This document shows positions 48,395 through 59,606 of a stretch of DNA of 64,000 bases, one piece after another; positions within the stretch are counted from its first letter, which is position 1, and every line of letters begins with the position of its first letter. The DNA lies in contig CM052356.1 of the NCBI GenBank assembly GCA_028551475.1, positions 19,185,884-19,249,883 on the forward strand. The letters are read 5' to 3'. The position numbers and the translations under genes are program-made. The notes beneath the pieces were generated by a model that was given only the letters and a program-made list of their open reading frames with translations, was not told the DNA's origin and did not search any database. Origin of the DNA: Casuarina equisetifolia. Its lineage: Eukaryota; Streptophyta; Magnoliopsida; Fagales; Casuarinaceae.

Positions 48395-49715
48395 GAAATA
48401 ATTAATGTTAAAAACAAACTCGTAAATCTTAAACTCACGAAATATGATAAGATTTTACTGTAAATATAAAGAAAATATTAATTAAGAAAAATATACAAGA
48501 ATTACAAAGTTTAAGATAATGATAATCCTGATGTCTCTAAACTAAAGAGCAATTCTTCATTATGATAAAGAGGATTATAATGTACATTAGAAAATCTTTA
48601 TTTTCTCCCTGTCTTTCATACTAATTTCTTCAACCTCATAATTAGGTTTTCTCATAGTGTTTCCTTTCATACTAATACCAAAGAAACCCTAACTAAATAG
48701 GACTAGGAAAACTTACAAACTACCCATAACATGAACATATAGTTTAAATATTTGCCCTTACTAATTTACTCTAAACCAAACAAGTTTTCCCTTTTGAAGT
48801 AACATTAATGCAACATCCATGCACCATAAGAGAAAGAAAATTACTCATTAGACTTGACTCTACTAGGAATCCATTCTAGTAGCCCTTACTGACATATTTC
48901 TAACTTGTCTCTTATTAATGGCTTCATCAACATATATGCTCCATTGTCATTAGTGTGAATCTTCACAATATACAATATACAATTGCTTGGATTCTAATAC
49001 ATCTCTAATCCAATGATTCAATATGGTTAGACCTGGAATGAGATGATACATTTAGTAGGCACATCAAAATGCAAGGCTACATAAAAGACAATGTCAATGC
49101 CTTAATAAATTTAGAGATTATTCTAATCCTTCAATAGTTATACTTCTAAGTATTCAAAATCACTTTTCTTTTGATTGAGGTAGAGAGTTGGCAATACACT
49201 TTTTGATATCTAAGTAGCTCAAACCTCAATTCAAACTCCTCATATGTGCCATTTTCTCCTTACATTAGATGTGCCTACTACTCCTTACTCATGTGTGATT
49301 TAAGGTTCAACTACAATTGTTATGTTTGGAGTAAATTAGTAATGACAAATATATAAACTACATGTTCATGCTATAGGTAGTTTGTAGATTTTCCCAATCC
49401 TATTTAATTTGGGTTTCCTTGATACTAATATTAAAGGAAACACTATAAGAAAATCTCATTATAGGATTAAATAGATTAGTGTGAGAGATAGAGAGAAAAT
49501 AAAGATTTTTTGGTGTATACTATAATCCTCCTCATCACAATAAAGAATTTCTCTTTAGGTTAAAGACAAAAGAATTATCCTAAACCTCGTAATTTTTATG
49601 TGTTTTTTTGAACTAATATTCTTTTTATGTGTGTGGTAAGATCTTAAGAGATTCTATAAGTTTGAGATTCAAGGGTTTGTTTTTAACAAATTATTATTGA
49701 AGCCTTGGTTTATAA
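48395..49715. repeat. Long inverted repeat, about 400-bp arms, 500-bp loop
   Basis: The left arm (about 48395-48800) and right arm (about 49300-49715) are inverted copies. CATAGTGTTTCCTTT with CCCATAACATGAACATATAG on the left corresponds to AAAGGAAACACTATAAG and CTACATGTTCATGCTATAGG on the right. The arms have diverged. The loop carries what looks like decayed minus-strand copia RNase H sequence (about 48830-49190). Two oppositely oriented LTR copies of one copia family is the simplest reading. Confidence 0.75.
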
Positions 49716-50639
49716 ATTAAGGCCAAGGCACATTCCTTGTGAGGTAGTTAGTGGAAGAACAGTTATTTAGTGTGAACTTGGCACACCACACACAATAGAG
49801 AAGTTGTCAACAAAGGTTTTATTCAAAGAAATCTTTTGTTAAACATTTAGCATACAAAAACATGTGAGAGGTCGAAATCAACGGTTGATGTACAAATTTT
49901 CTTCTCTTGACATCATAGGTATGATTTTCTACTTCGTGGTGGCTAGATAATGCTAGTTTTCTATTGAAAAACTTGTCAAAGTGTCATGAGTTATGTTGAA
50001 CCCGTGTCACTAAAAAGAGGTCTTTCAATTCCTTGCTTGTGCATCATATTTATGGATTGAATTGGAAATCCATAGAATTGTGAAGAGATATCAATCTTTT
50101 GGTGCAATTTATTTGTCAAAAATTGCTGAGATGGTGGAAATTGATGAAGACTAGTAGCAGTAGAAAACAAGTCTAACGACCTACGATTCAAACAAATAAC
50201 TTATGCCCAAATTTGAAACTAGTACCAATTCAAAGATCGATCTAGCCCGAGATCCAAATCAGACCAACCCAATTTCTAGACTTGAAATGCATGCATTACA
50301 CGTGCCTCACAAGTCGCCTACATCTAAAATGTGCATGATTACTACTCCCAATCATATAGGACCATGCATGTATGGGACACTATACAACATGTGAGCTACA
50401 CACATTAAACAAAATTTCAAGGTATTTTCTATGCCAAATTTTCACAGTTTTTTAGTGATTTCTTAGGAGTTATTTTTATAGCTTTTAGGCATAATTAGAG
50501 GATTATTTTGGTCAGTTTGTTAGGCATTTGTTTAGGGGTATTGTGATAATTTTGCACCTTTGATTTCTATTTGAGGGAAAAGTAAAAAAGGATTATATTA
50601 ATTGTGATAGAGGATGCAAATACTTCTAGTATAGGTGTA
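49716..50639. other. Spacer with no recognisable gene
   Basis: AT-rich with short ORFs lacking motifs. The last 200 bp (with AATTTTGCACCTTTGATTTC) may be 5' leader or LTR of the copia element that follows, but no repeat partner is seen. Confidence 0.4.
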
Positions 50640-53165
50640 GTCATGTTGAATTCATCCAATTTTCAAACTTAGAAGTCATTGATGAAAGATTATCTTAATA
50701 GTAAAGATTTGTATGATGTTGTGGAAGGGGAATTGACAAGACCTAAGAAGTTGACTATAAAGAATGGAAGAAGTTGAACAAGAAAATTGTTTTTCAAATC
50801 AAAAAATTTGTTGATGATAATATTTATCACCATATTGTGAAAAAAACTAAAGTAAATGAGTTATGGAAAAAGTTCAAGACTTTCTATGAATGCAAGACTC
50901 CTTAAAACAAGGTTTTCCTACTAAAAAAGTTAATCAATTTGAAGTATAATGTAGGATGCTAATGACATAATTCTTAAATGAGTTCAAGTCATTGGTGAAT
51001 CAATTGACAATAGTAAAGATTGTTTTAGAAGATGAATTGGAAGCAATATTGTTGTTAGTAACTTACTTAACAACTAACAAACATTAACAATCATTCTTAT
51101 AAACATATCTCTAGACGACATTCCAACTACGAAGATAGTCCATGAAAGTTTGTTTAATAAAGAAATTAGAGTAAATGAGCAAAGAACATTTAAACATACA
51201 AAAGTATTGGTTACAAAAAAGAGGAAAAAAAACGGATATGGAGACAAAAATAAAGATAAAAGTAAAAGAAAAGGTAGAAGTAAGAGTAAAGCACTAAATT
51301 TTGATAGGTCATGTGGAGTATCATGTTCGAAAAGAGATGTTAAGTGTTATCATTATGGTAAGCCTAGTCATTATAAGAAAGACTATAGAAAACTCAAGGA
51401 AAAAGAATCAAGGAATGAAGAAAAGGAAATTGAAAAGGATACAGTAGTAACTACATATAATATTAGAGATATTATGATCTTTTGTGATCCTTATATCAAC
51501 ATCCCAAGTCAAGTTTCATCTTGGATTCTTAACATAAATGCCTCTTTTCATGTTACCCCATATTAAAATTCTTCACATCTTATACAAGTGGTGATTTTAG
51601 ATGCGTTAGCTTAGGAAATAATGCACATGCAAAGATAGTTGGCATGGGTGATATAATCTTGGAAGGTAGTCTTAAATGTAAGTTAGAATTAAAGGATGTT
51701 AGACATGTTCTTAAGATTTGTTTCAATTTGATTTCTAATGGTGTTCTTGGTGTAAGGGATATGATAATTACTTTGGTAGAGATAAATGAAAACTCAGTAA
51801 AGGTTCTTTCATACCTGCAAAATGATAGAAAATTAATACTTTCTATAAAACTGAAGCTATTATTTAAATAGGCAAGGTAAATATGGTGGAAGATAACCAC
51901 ATGGAGTTATGACATAAGTAACTTGGACATTTGAGTAGGAAAGGATTTCAATATTGATAAAGAACAAAACTATATTAGGAGTCAATGGTGTTGATACACA
52001 TTTGAAACTTTGTGATTATTGCTTAGTTGAAAAGCAACATAAAAATACATTTTGGAGAAAGCCCCCATCTAAAAGAAAACATATTCTTGATTTGGTTCAT
52101 TCATATGTGTGTATGTTGATGGTGAAAACTCCTAGTAGTGTTATGTATTTTTTTATTTTCATTAATGATTATTTCATAAAGATATAAGCTTATGTACTAA
52201 AGACTAAGAATTAGGTTTTTGAGATCTTCAAATAGTTTTAGGTTATGGTTGAGAGAAAAATCAAAAAGAAACTTAAGTGCATCTATGTAGATAATGAATG
52301 TGAATATAAAGGGTCATTTGAAGAATATTATAGAGCTCAAGGCATTAAGCTTAAGAACACAATTTTTAAAACTTCATAGCATAATGGGTTGTAAAATGGA
52401 TAAACATAACTATTATTGAAAGGATCAGGTGTATGCTTTCACATTCTGGATTATTTCAATTATTTTATGGTGAAGCAATGTGTACTATAGTAAATCTTAT
52501 TAACTTATTTCTTTTAGTTCCATTAGAATATGATTTATTTGAAAGAGTATTAACTAGTAAGAAAGTTTCTTTTAAGCACTTGAGAATGTTTGACTATAAA
52601 ATATTTGTTTACATTCCTAAGCATGAGAGGAATAAGCTTGATGATAAAACTTTAGATTGCATTTTTTGGGGTTATAGACATAATGAATTTTGATATGGAT
52701 TATGGGATCCAATTGCAAAGAAACTAATCAAAATCAAAGATGTTATTTTCTTTAAAGATTAGACAATTAAAGATCTTAAGAAGACTAAAAAGTTAAAGAG
52801 TTATTAATGAAGGTCCTAGGGACATACTCCCACCTTCTTTTTCTCTAGTAAGCACACATAAAGTGGAAACTACACATAAAGAGTCAGTTGAAGATATAGC
52901 AAGTGAAGAAGTTCTTACAACTAGAGTTAATGAGAATTTGGGAGATAAATTGATAATCATCCATCTAAGTCATCAACCTAGCCCCTAGTGAGAAAATCTA
53001 GCAAAGAATGTTAATCTTTACTAAACTATTCACCACATGAGTATCTAATGTTGACTAATGGTGGAGAACTGCAATGCTCTGAGGAAGCTAATGAATGTAA
53101 GCATAAAATAAGGTGGAAGAAAGCAATGCAAAAAAGATGAATTCCTTATAAGAAAACCTTGTGAG
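50640..53165 (+). mobile_element. Decayed Ty1/copia retrotransposon R5
   Basis: Gag: KDLYDVVEGE (about 50705-50735) and NIYHHIVKKTKVNELWKKF (about 50820-50875). A Lys-rich stretch precedes a mutated zinc knuckle KCYHYGKPSHYKKDYRK (about 51340-51390, where the expected CxxC reads CYHY). Protease: SSWILNINASFHVTPY (about 51517-51564, active-site D replaced by N). Integrase C-terminal half: SGLFQLFYGEAMCTIVNLIN (52445-52504) to KLDDKTLDCIFWGYRHNEF (ends 52691). RT and RNase H are missing. Many stops; non-autonomous. Confidence 0.85.
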
Positions 53166-53384
53166 GAAGCTAGTGCTTAGTTGTATTTTCATTGTTTTGG
53201 CCAAATTCCCTAGATTAGCTTATTCTTTCTTTCCTTATAAGTTGCACATAATAGAATTATTGTTTGGTAATTGTAAACATTAGCTCAAAGTCTTTGAGTG
53301 TCCAATTTTTTGTTTGTCATCTCTTTGTTGATTTCACTCACGCTAAATTGTGCTTAGATGACATTAATCACTTCATTGCAATCT

Positions 53385-54543
53385 TCAACACAATACAAAG
53401 TATGCACATTCTTGGATTCATGTATAGTATTGTTCCAACCTCTAAAGTTAATACTAACACGAGAGTTTGTGAGAAAAGCGAACTATATTTGTAAAGTTGA
53501 TATGAATTTCATTTGTTTATTAAATGAATTGAATGTGAAAACAAATGGTTGATTAAAGCCTTGCTTGGCTTATAATAACATTATTATTGCAAAACATGTT
53601 TATTTTGGTTCATTGGTTCATTGGTTTTTTGTGAATGCACAAGTTTTTGCATACTAAGTGAACAAAGAAAAGTGGAGGCTAGATAATTAAATTCCTGAGT
53701 TTGTAAGGATGGTAATTGAGACCAAAAGAAAAGACAAGATAATTATCAACAAATCTTGTTCTACTAATGTCCTCTTATTATTATTATTCTTTTTTCCTTG
53801 GGAGTGGGGAATGAGGGGATTTTAGGGAATCTATTTAGGAATAGGGGTGTCTTGGACTCCCACTACTCAAGTGATAATCCTCCCAAGTGCCACTTAAGCC
53901 ATGGGAGCACGGCTGATATCCTCTTATAAGAATCGGGATGGGGACGAAGAAAGATTAGGGGTTGAGGAAATCGTTAGATGAATGCAAGACCTTCTACTTC
54001 ACAAGAAGGGGTACAATAGCTGACCTGCTAACCCGGGCACTTCTCTTAGCTCAGCATCCGAAATGGCAAAGCAAGGCTAGGAAGAAGTGGTTCGCATCTT
54101 TGGTAACAATGAACCTCTAGTTGTGGAGAAGTTAAACGACCTTAAAATTGTGAGTTCCAATTCCTACCAACTTTTCAATCATTGTTGAGTCCTAGAATAT
54201 GCCTAAAAATTAATTTAAGATTAAAAGAGTCATTTTTCTATGCATAAAAAGTTTCTAAGTGAGCTTTGTCACATTATTTTGAACATGTTATCTTATAGTC
54301 AACGTCAACTCAAGAGCAAGGGTTCGTTATTTTATATAGAGAGAGTTCTCAAATAAAATTTAAATAATACAAGATTTTTATCACGTCATTTTTAGCAGCT
54401 TTTATAAATTATTTCCATTTGCATACTCATTGTTGGTTGGAATCTTCTAACAGGTGAGCTTGATGATCAATGAAACAGCTTGACTCTATCCTCCTGCTGT
54501 AATGTTAATGAGGCAAACATGTAAAAAGGTCAAGTTAGGGGCT
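53385..54543 (+). pseudogene. Cytochrome P450 pseudogene 6 (B type), with SINE insertion
   Basis: A copy of the middle and end of P450-B, introns included. End of exon 2: about 53385-53460 (compare 41700-41760). Intron 2: to about 53640, well aligned with 41735-41927. Exon 3: about 53641-54150, broken by a 140-bp insertion at 53779-53918, with stops and frameshifts; AGKETT reads TRRGTI (about 53999-54016). Intron 3 follows, then exon 4 from 54454, which carries a TGA in place of the Arg codon of ETAR (about 54481) and stops abruptly after VKLG at 54543. Exon 1 and the heme loop are missing. It faces P450-C tail to tail. Confidence 0.9.
53779..53918 (-). mobile_element. Short SINE-like insertion with 9-bp target duplication
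   Basis: 140 bp inserted into exon 3 of pseudogene 6. It is flanked by the perfect direct repeat TCCTCTTAT (53770-53778 and 53919-53927), the site being unfilled in P450-B (42055-42065). On the minus strand it runs from TCAGCCGTGCTCCCATGG to an A-rich AAAAAAGAATAATAATAA tail. TGGCTTAAGTGG near the start and GGAGTCCAAGAC about 35-40 bp later resemble pol III A- and B-boxes. These are SINE features; the tRNA origin is inferred. Confidence 0.8.
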
Positions 54544-54956
54544 GTTGAATTCAACCAACCAAAGGAGCTGGTAATCAGCTATTAGACAGCAGTAGCACGA
54601 AGGATCGGTTTGCTGCGTAAGTTTATGCTTGCTAATGCTTCGAACATATATGGGGTCACATGTTTCTCGTTGAAAAATAACTAAGAAATTTACTGTATGA
54701 CTTGTAAAAATTGGTTGCTAATGCACACATAGGTTTACACGCTAATAGAAACAAATAGATAGATACAGAAAAAGAGAGGCAGACTTTATTTCAGAAAATC
54801 CCAATTCAACCCCATCCCTGGGATTCATTATTAATTTAATATATTCTATAGCAAGTTATGAATAATGTAAAACGTACAAATATTATTAACTTCTTTAGCA
54901 GGCGGTGCTAAAACAAGCATTTGAAAGCGTGTTCAAATGTTTGACATGATTCAACT
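54544..54956. other. Region between pseudogene 6 and P450-C; 3' UTR of P450-C
   Basis: No P450 homology after the abrupt break at 54543. The right part (about 54800-54956) is the likely 3' UTR of P450-C on the minus strand. Confidence 0.4.
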
Positions 54957-57497
54957 TCAAATCCTCCTCAAGAGTATTTGAGCACCATACTGAGGTTGCA
55001 AGGTCACAACCTGCATCGGGGCATGAACATAGGTTGGTGAAATCACAAAGGAGAAGTCTCGAACGATCATGGCTAGGACTACTTTGGCCTCCACCATAGC
55101 TAAACTTTGACCTGGGCAGGTTCTGGGACCCAACCCAAATGGAATGGAAGAAGCTGAATGCTTTCTAGGCTCCAAGAATCTCAGCGGGTTGAACTCCTTG
55201 GCATCTTTGCCCCATATCTCAGTGTCATGATGGAGAGCAGTTGCATCCATAAAGAATTGGGTATCAGCAGGAACGTCGATGTCCCCTAATTTGACCTTCT
55301 TACGTGTTTGCCTCGTGAATACCGCAGCAGGAGAATAGAGTCGAGCTGTTTCATTGATTATTAAGCTTACCTGTTACAAAATCCAACCAATAGTGATAAT
55401 GTAAATAGGACTAATATTTTGAAAAAAGTTAAAGCACAATGTAATAAAAATTTCACACTTTTTAAATGTTATTTGAGAATCTTCTATATATAAAATAAAA
55501 TGAATCATTTATTTCTAGGTTAACTTTTATAGAATGACATTTCTAACATGGTACCAAAATATAGATTCAAGAGATGTCATCTCATACAAAAAGCTTGATA
55601 AGAAGCCTACAATTTAAATTGTCTATAAGTAGGTGTGTTAAATAACATGACAAAATTAGCGCATTAAATTTTGGATAAAAACAATTTTTCTAACAAAACC
55701 AAATATTATTTGTATTTGAGGGCTCAATACTCACGGAAAACAGTTACCACTCTCCAGCAATGATTAAAAAATTGACAAGTTGGTAAGAAATAGAACTCAC
55801 AGTTTTAAGGTCGTTTAACTTCTCCGCCACTATAGGCTCATTGTCACCGAAGATGAGAACCACTTCTTCCCTTGCTCTGTCTTGCCATTCCTGATGCTTT
55901 GCTAAAAGAAGAAGAACCCAACTTAAAAGGTTAGCAGTTGTGTCCTTTCCTGCGAAGTAGAACACCTGGCATTCATCTATGATTTCCTCAATCCCTAGTT
56001 GTCCTTCTTCGCCATCCTGGTTCTTAGAAGAAGAATTTAATAGACCAAGAAGACTCCTTGAATCTCCTCTTGTTTTTTTGTTGGTCTCAATCAGCATCCT
56101 TATAGAGTCGCGAGTTTGCTTAGTCAGTCTCCAGCTCTCTCTGTTCATCTTAGTAGGCAAAAACCTATGCATTGATCAACTTAAACTTATTGGCATGAAT
56201 GAAGAAAAAGAAAGCCAATGTTGCAGTAAAGAAATCATGATGTTCTTAGAAGCAAAACGAGGCATCACTCAGGCCGTTTCTTTTCATACTCAATTCTTTT
56301 AATAAACAGACGAAATAAGTCGAATTTATAAAAATTCACAGCCCACAACAGATTTTCCGGTTAATATAACTTCAGAGGTTGGAATAGCACTAAACCTGAA
56401 CCCAGGAATATACACACTTCGCACTGCCTTGGTAAAAAGATGCATTTGTTGCTGTTGTAATTTAAAAATGGGCCTCCCTTCTTCAAAATTGCTTCCAAAA
56501 GCTACTCTTGATATGACCTCTGCTGCAAGATCATGAAGCTCTTTGTGCACATCCATCTCAAACTCATCTTCCTCTCCTCTTTTTCCCTTCCACTCACTCA
56601 GCATCTTTGAAGTACTAGCCACAATTTCAGGTACCCAGTACTGTAGAGTACGAGAAGAAAAATGAAAAAGAAAGAGAGAATTATGGTCACATGGCTAATG
56701 TCAAATTTGTATCAAAGTTGCTGCACAATCTCATTGCTAATAATACATCTCATTTCCCTTTCATATATGGGTATCACCTAAACCCATTTAGTACTATTAT
56801 AAGTGAGTTCACTTATTTCTTAGAACTATTTTTTTTTTTTTAAAAAAAAAAGACTTGTATTTCGTTTTAAAGATGAATTTAGATAACATAAAAACAACTT
56901 TTCACGCTTCTTAATCTTTCTTAATAGCAACAGTCATTTGGCGGATTATTGGATAATTTCCGTACTGCTTGCCTAATGAATAGAAAAACGAAGTTGCTGA
57001 GGGAGCAGGAAACTTCCTACCTTAACGCGGTCCATCTTGAACGCCTGGTTTACGATCCTCCGATGGACGGCCCACTTCTTGCCCGTGAGCACAACAACTC
57101 CCTCCCCGGCGAACAGACTAGCCACGGGGTTCAGCGGGATAATCTCAATCGACCCGGAAGTGTCCGTGAGGACTTCCTTTATCAAACCCGGGTCGGATGT
57201 TGCCAACTGTGGCTTCCACCAGAACCAGTACAGAAAGGTCCTCCCGTATATGCCGGACCACACGGAATAGAAGGGAGACACATGTTGAAGGGTATCGTGG
57301 TGAAATGGTATCGGCTTCGCTTGAGACTCAGCGAGGCGCCGGATCTGACCGGAGTTCCCAAAGATCGGACGGTAGCCAGGGCCTCGTATGCCTTGCTTTC
57401 GGAAGTGGTTCTCGATTCTCCATGGCACCCAAATGACTGAGTATGCGAATTTCAAAATAAAGAGAAGGAAAATCGCGAGTGCAAGAAGAAGATCCAT
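54957..57497 (-). CDS. Cytochrome P450-C, CYP72 clan, complete four-exon gene
   Basis: Predicted ER-anchored monooxygenase of 499 residues, encoded on the minus strand. Exons in coding order: 57497-57021 (477 bp), 56640-56396 (245), 56164-55801 (364) and 55370-54957 (414), with GT-AG borders at the same positions as in P450-A and -B. Anchor from [20 protein letters not shown]; hinge RGPGYRP; I-helix AGKDTT (312-317, Asp where A and B have Glu); K-helix ETAR (369-372); FNPLRF; heme loop [10 protein letters not shown] with Cys447. Exon 1 is two codons shorter than in B (the YAES/RRLAES region and anchor differ) and the C-terminus ends two residues earlier, at RRI. No disabling mutation is seen. 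Closest relative here is P450-B. The substrate is unknown. Confidence 0.92.
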
Positions 57498-58251
57498 GAC
57501 GTACTCTCAGGCGGACGGAGAAACAAAGAGTTTTGATGAGGTTTGAGCTGCTTCGTGATCAGAAAATGCAAGGTCCCCTGATCGAGGTGGGAACGTACAA
57601 TGCGGGTTGTCGGATTTTTTATGGAACATGACAACGAGGGAGTCAAACCAACAGGTGTGACTAGTTGACAGAGGAAATATTTGAAGACGAGATGAATATC
57701 GCGACCTTTGACAAAGATGATATTAATTCATTTGCATAATTTGAATTCCACAAAAGTGTAACATTAATATATATATATATATACACTTAATAGGTCATAT
57801 TAAAATGTTAAAAATACCTCTTCAATATATGAATTATTTTCTGGATTGAAATATAAAGTTATATTAATTCATTACAACCTAGTTTAAATTTGAACTCTTT
57901 GATTATGCTTGATGTTTGGAGAACATTCCACTTTGATCAACATTGAATTCGAAGTATATGTAGTGTATGAGAGAGTATTAAAGATAAAAAAAATCTTACA
58001 TTAAAAATATATAATCTTTTAATAATATTTATATGTAAAAAAAATCCTAATTAACTTCTAATTAAAATATAGACTTTTTAACATCTGCTTAATATCAATC
58101 AAACTCATCAAACACGTCCACGTACCTCCACTTCCATTAAGACAAAGCAACGGGAATCGAAGGGACAGCAAGTTGAATCGCATGTTTTCATGGCGGGCTT
58201 TGATTTTACTCAAGGTTGCGTTGAATTTTCCTTTTAAGTTGTAATACTTCA
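57498..58251. other. Promoter side of P450-C and spacer
   Basis: The first 120 bp or so are the probable 5' UTR/promoter of P450-C (minus strand; a CATAAAAAAT string at about 57615-57624 is a weak TATA candidate). An (AT)n tract lies at about 57766-57783. The rest is AT-rich with no gene. Confidence 0.4.
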
Positions 58252-58252
58252 T

Positions 58253-58540
58253 AGACTTATATGTGTCTATAAAACGTCATCTTTGTAACTAGGAGCCAAG
58301 AGGCGGCAAGGTGGACCACATGGTTCCTTGGCTGCATGGGATTCTCCTTGAGGCTGCATTCAGTTCTTTGAAATTGTAACTCTATATAGACTAATATGTG
58401 TCTATAAAACGTCATATTTGTAACTAGAAGTCCAACAGGCAGCAAGGTAGACCATATGGTTCTAAAGGCTGCATGGGATTCTCCTTGAGGCTGCATTCAG
58501 TTCTTTGAACTTGTAACTCTATATAGACTTACACGTGTAT
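58253..58540. repeat. 136-bp tandem repeat, two copies plus a partial third
   Basis: Units start AGACTTATATGTGTCTATAA (58253), AGACTAATATGTGTCTATAA (58388) and AGACTTACACGTGTATAAAA (58525, partial). The first two share TATAAAACGTCAT and CTGCATGGGATTCTCCTTGAGGC-type segments with modest divergence. A 79-codon minus-strand ORF (58257-58496) is an artefact of the repeat. Confidence 0.9.
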
Positions 58541-59606
58541 AAAAGATGATTCAAAAAAATCGTCTCTAACAAAAATTGGAGAAGTTCTCCTTATCTGCGG
58601 TCAAATACGTTAACCCTCCTCTATTTCCGAATTTTATTCGATAAGAGACAAAGCGTTAGGAGAAACAGCGAAAGGATAGAGTTTTTATCTTCTAGTTTTT
58701 CAAGGTATTGATTAGGACCTTAATGTTTTCCTTTCAACTCGTATTGGTTGGGTTGCTTTCATAACATCAATTATTTCCAGCTAGAAACAAAACTGTGCGC
58801 AGAGTTTGAAATTATGGTCAATTATCACGAAGTCCAAGACAGGTTTTAAGCAACACACGCAACGAATATAGGTTTTAGGTAGCGCCAGACAGAATTGTCA
58901 AAAGTCCTTTATTTCGCTTGAAAATTTTGAAAGCAATTAGTTTCTTCACCCTAATTTAGAGTTACTGTCAACAAGCCGAGAAAAGAGAATTTAGGTAACA
59001 GATTTAACAAGCCACTCATTTATCTATACATATTTTTAATCTTCACTACATTGTCCAACAACTCGCATTACATGCGACTCTCTATAGTAGAAGGAATTCT
59101 ACGTTGGCTATCTTCAATTAGCTTGTATTATGACTTCTACCAATCTCAAGTAAAAAATATGAGTCACCTCTTGTTTTAATGTATATGGACAAGGATGATC
59201 TGGAAGACTATCCTTACTCAAAATGGAATTTGATGTTACATTAGAGGATGGAATAAAAGACTACAATAGATAATCAAAGCAAGTAAAAGAAGAGATTTAG
59301 TTACAAACTTTTTAAGATATCATTTTTAGTTAACATTTACAATATATGGGCTAAACGTAACAGAAAACAATTTAAAACAAAACAACTAACATCTTAATCT
59401 TATTAGCCAAAATAATGAAAATTATATAAGAGAGCTTTTTTGTTTTAGAATTTAAAATCCTATCAAGAAAATACTATTTTGAGTGAGATTTAGGAAATTT
59501 CAACCTCTATCTTTTTATAGCTTTTGTAATTCTAATAATGCTAAGGTATACCCATTTATTTTTATACACTAATTTTTATTAATGTAAACTTAATTTCCCA
59601 AAAATA
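58541..59606. other. Spacer with no recognisable gene
   Basis: AT-rich sequence without supported ORFs, repeats or RNA genes that I can see. Confidence 0.5.

Noticed and set aside
56949..57440. 163-codon plus-strand frame over P450-C exon 1
   Set aside because: Antisense shadow of the real minus-strand exon.
33870..57497. A multi-enzyme biosynthetic gene cluster
   Set aside because: Only P450s of one clan are present; no terpene synthase, transferase or other pathway enzyme was seen, so tandem duplication explains the cluster.
58257..58496. 79-codon minus-strand frame with internal duplication
   Set aside because: It is a by-product of the 136-bp tandem repeat.
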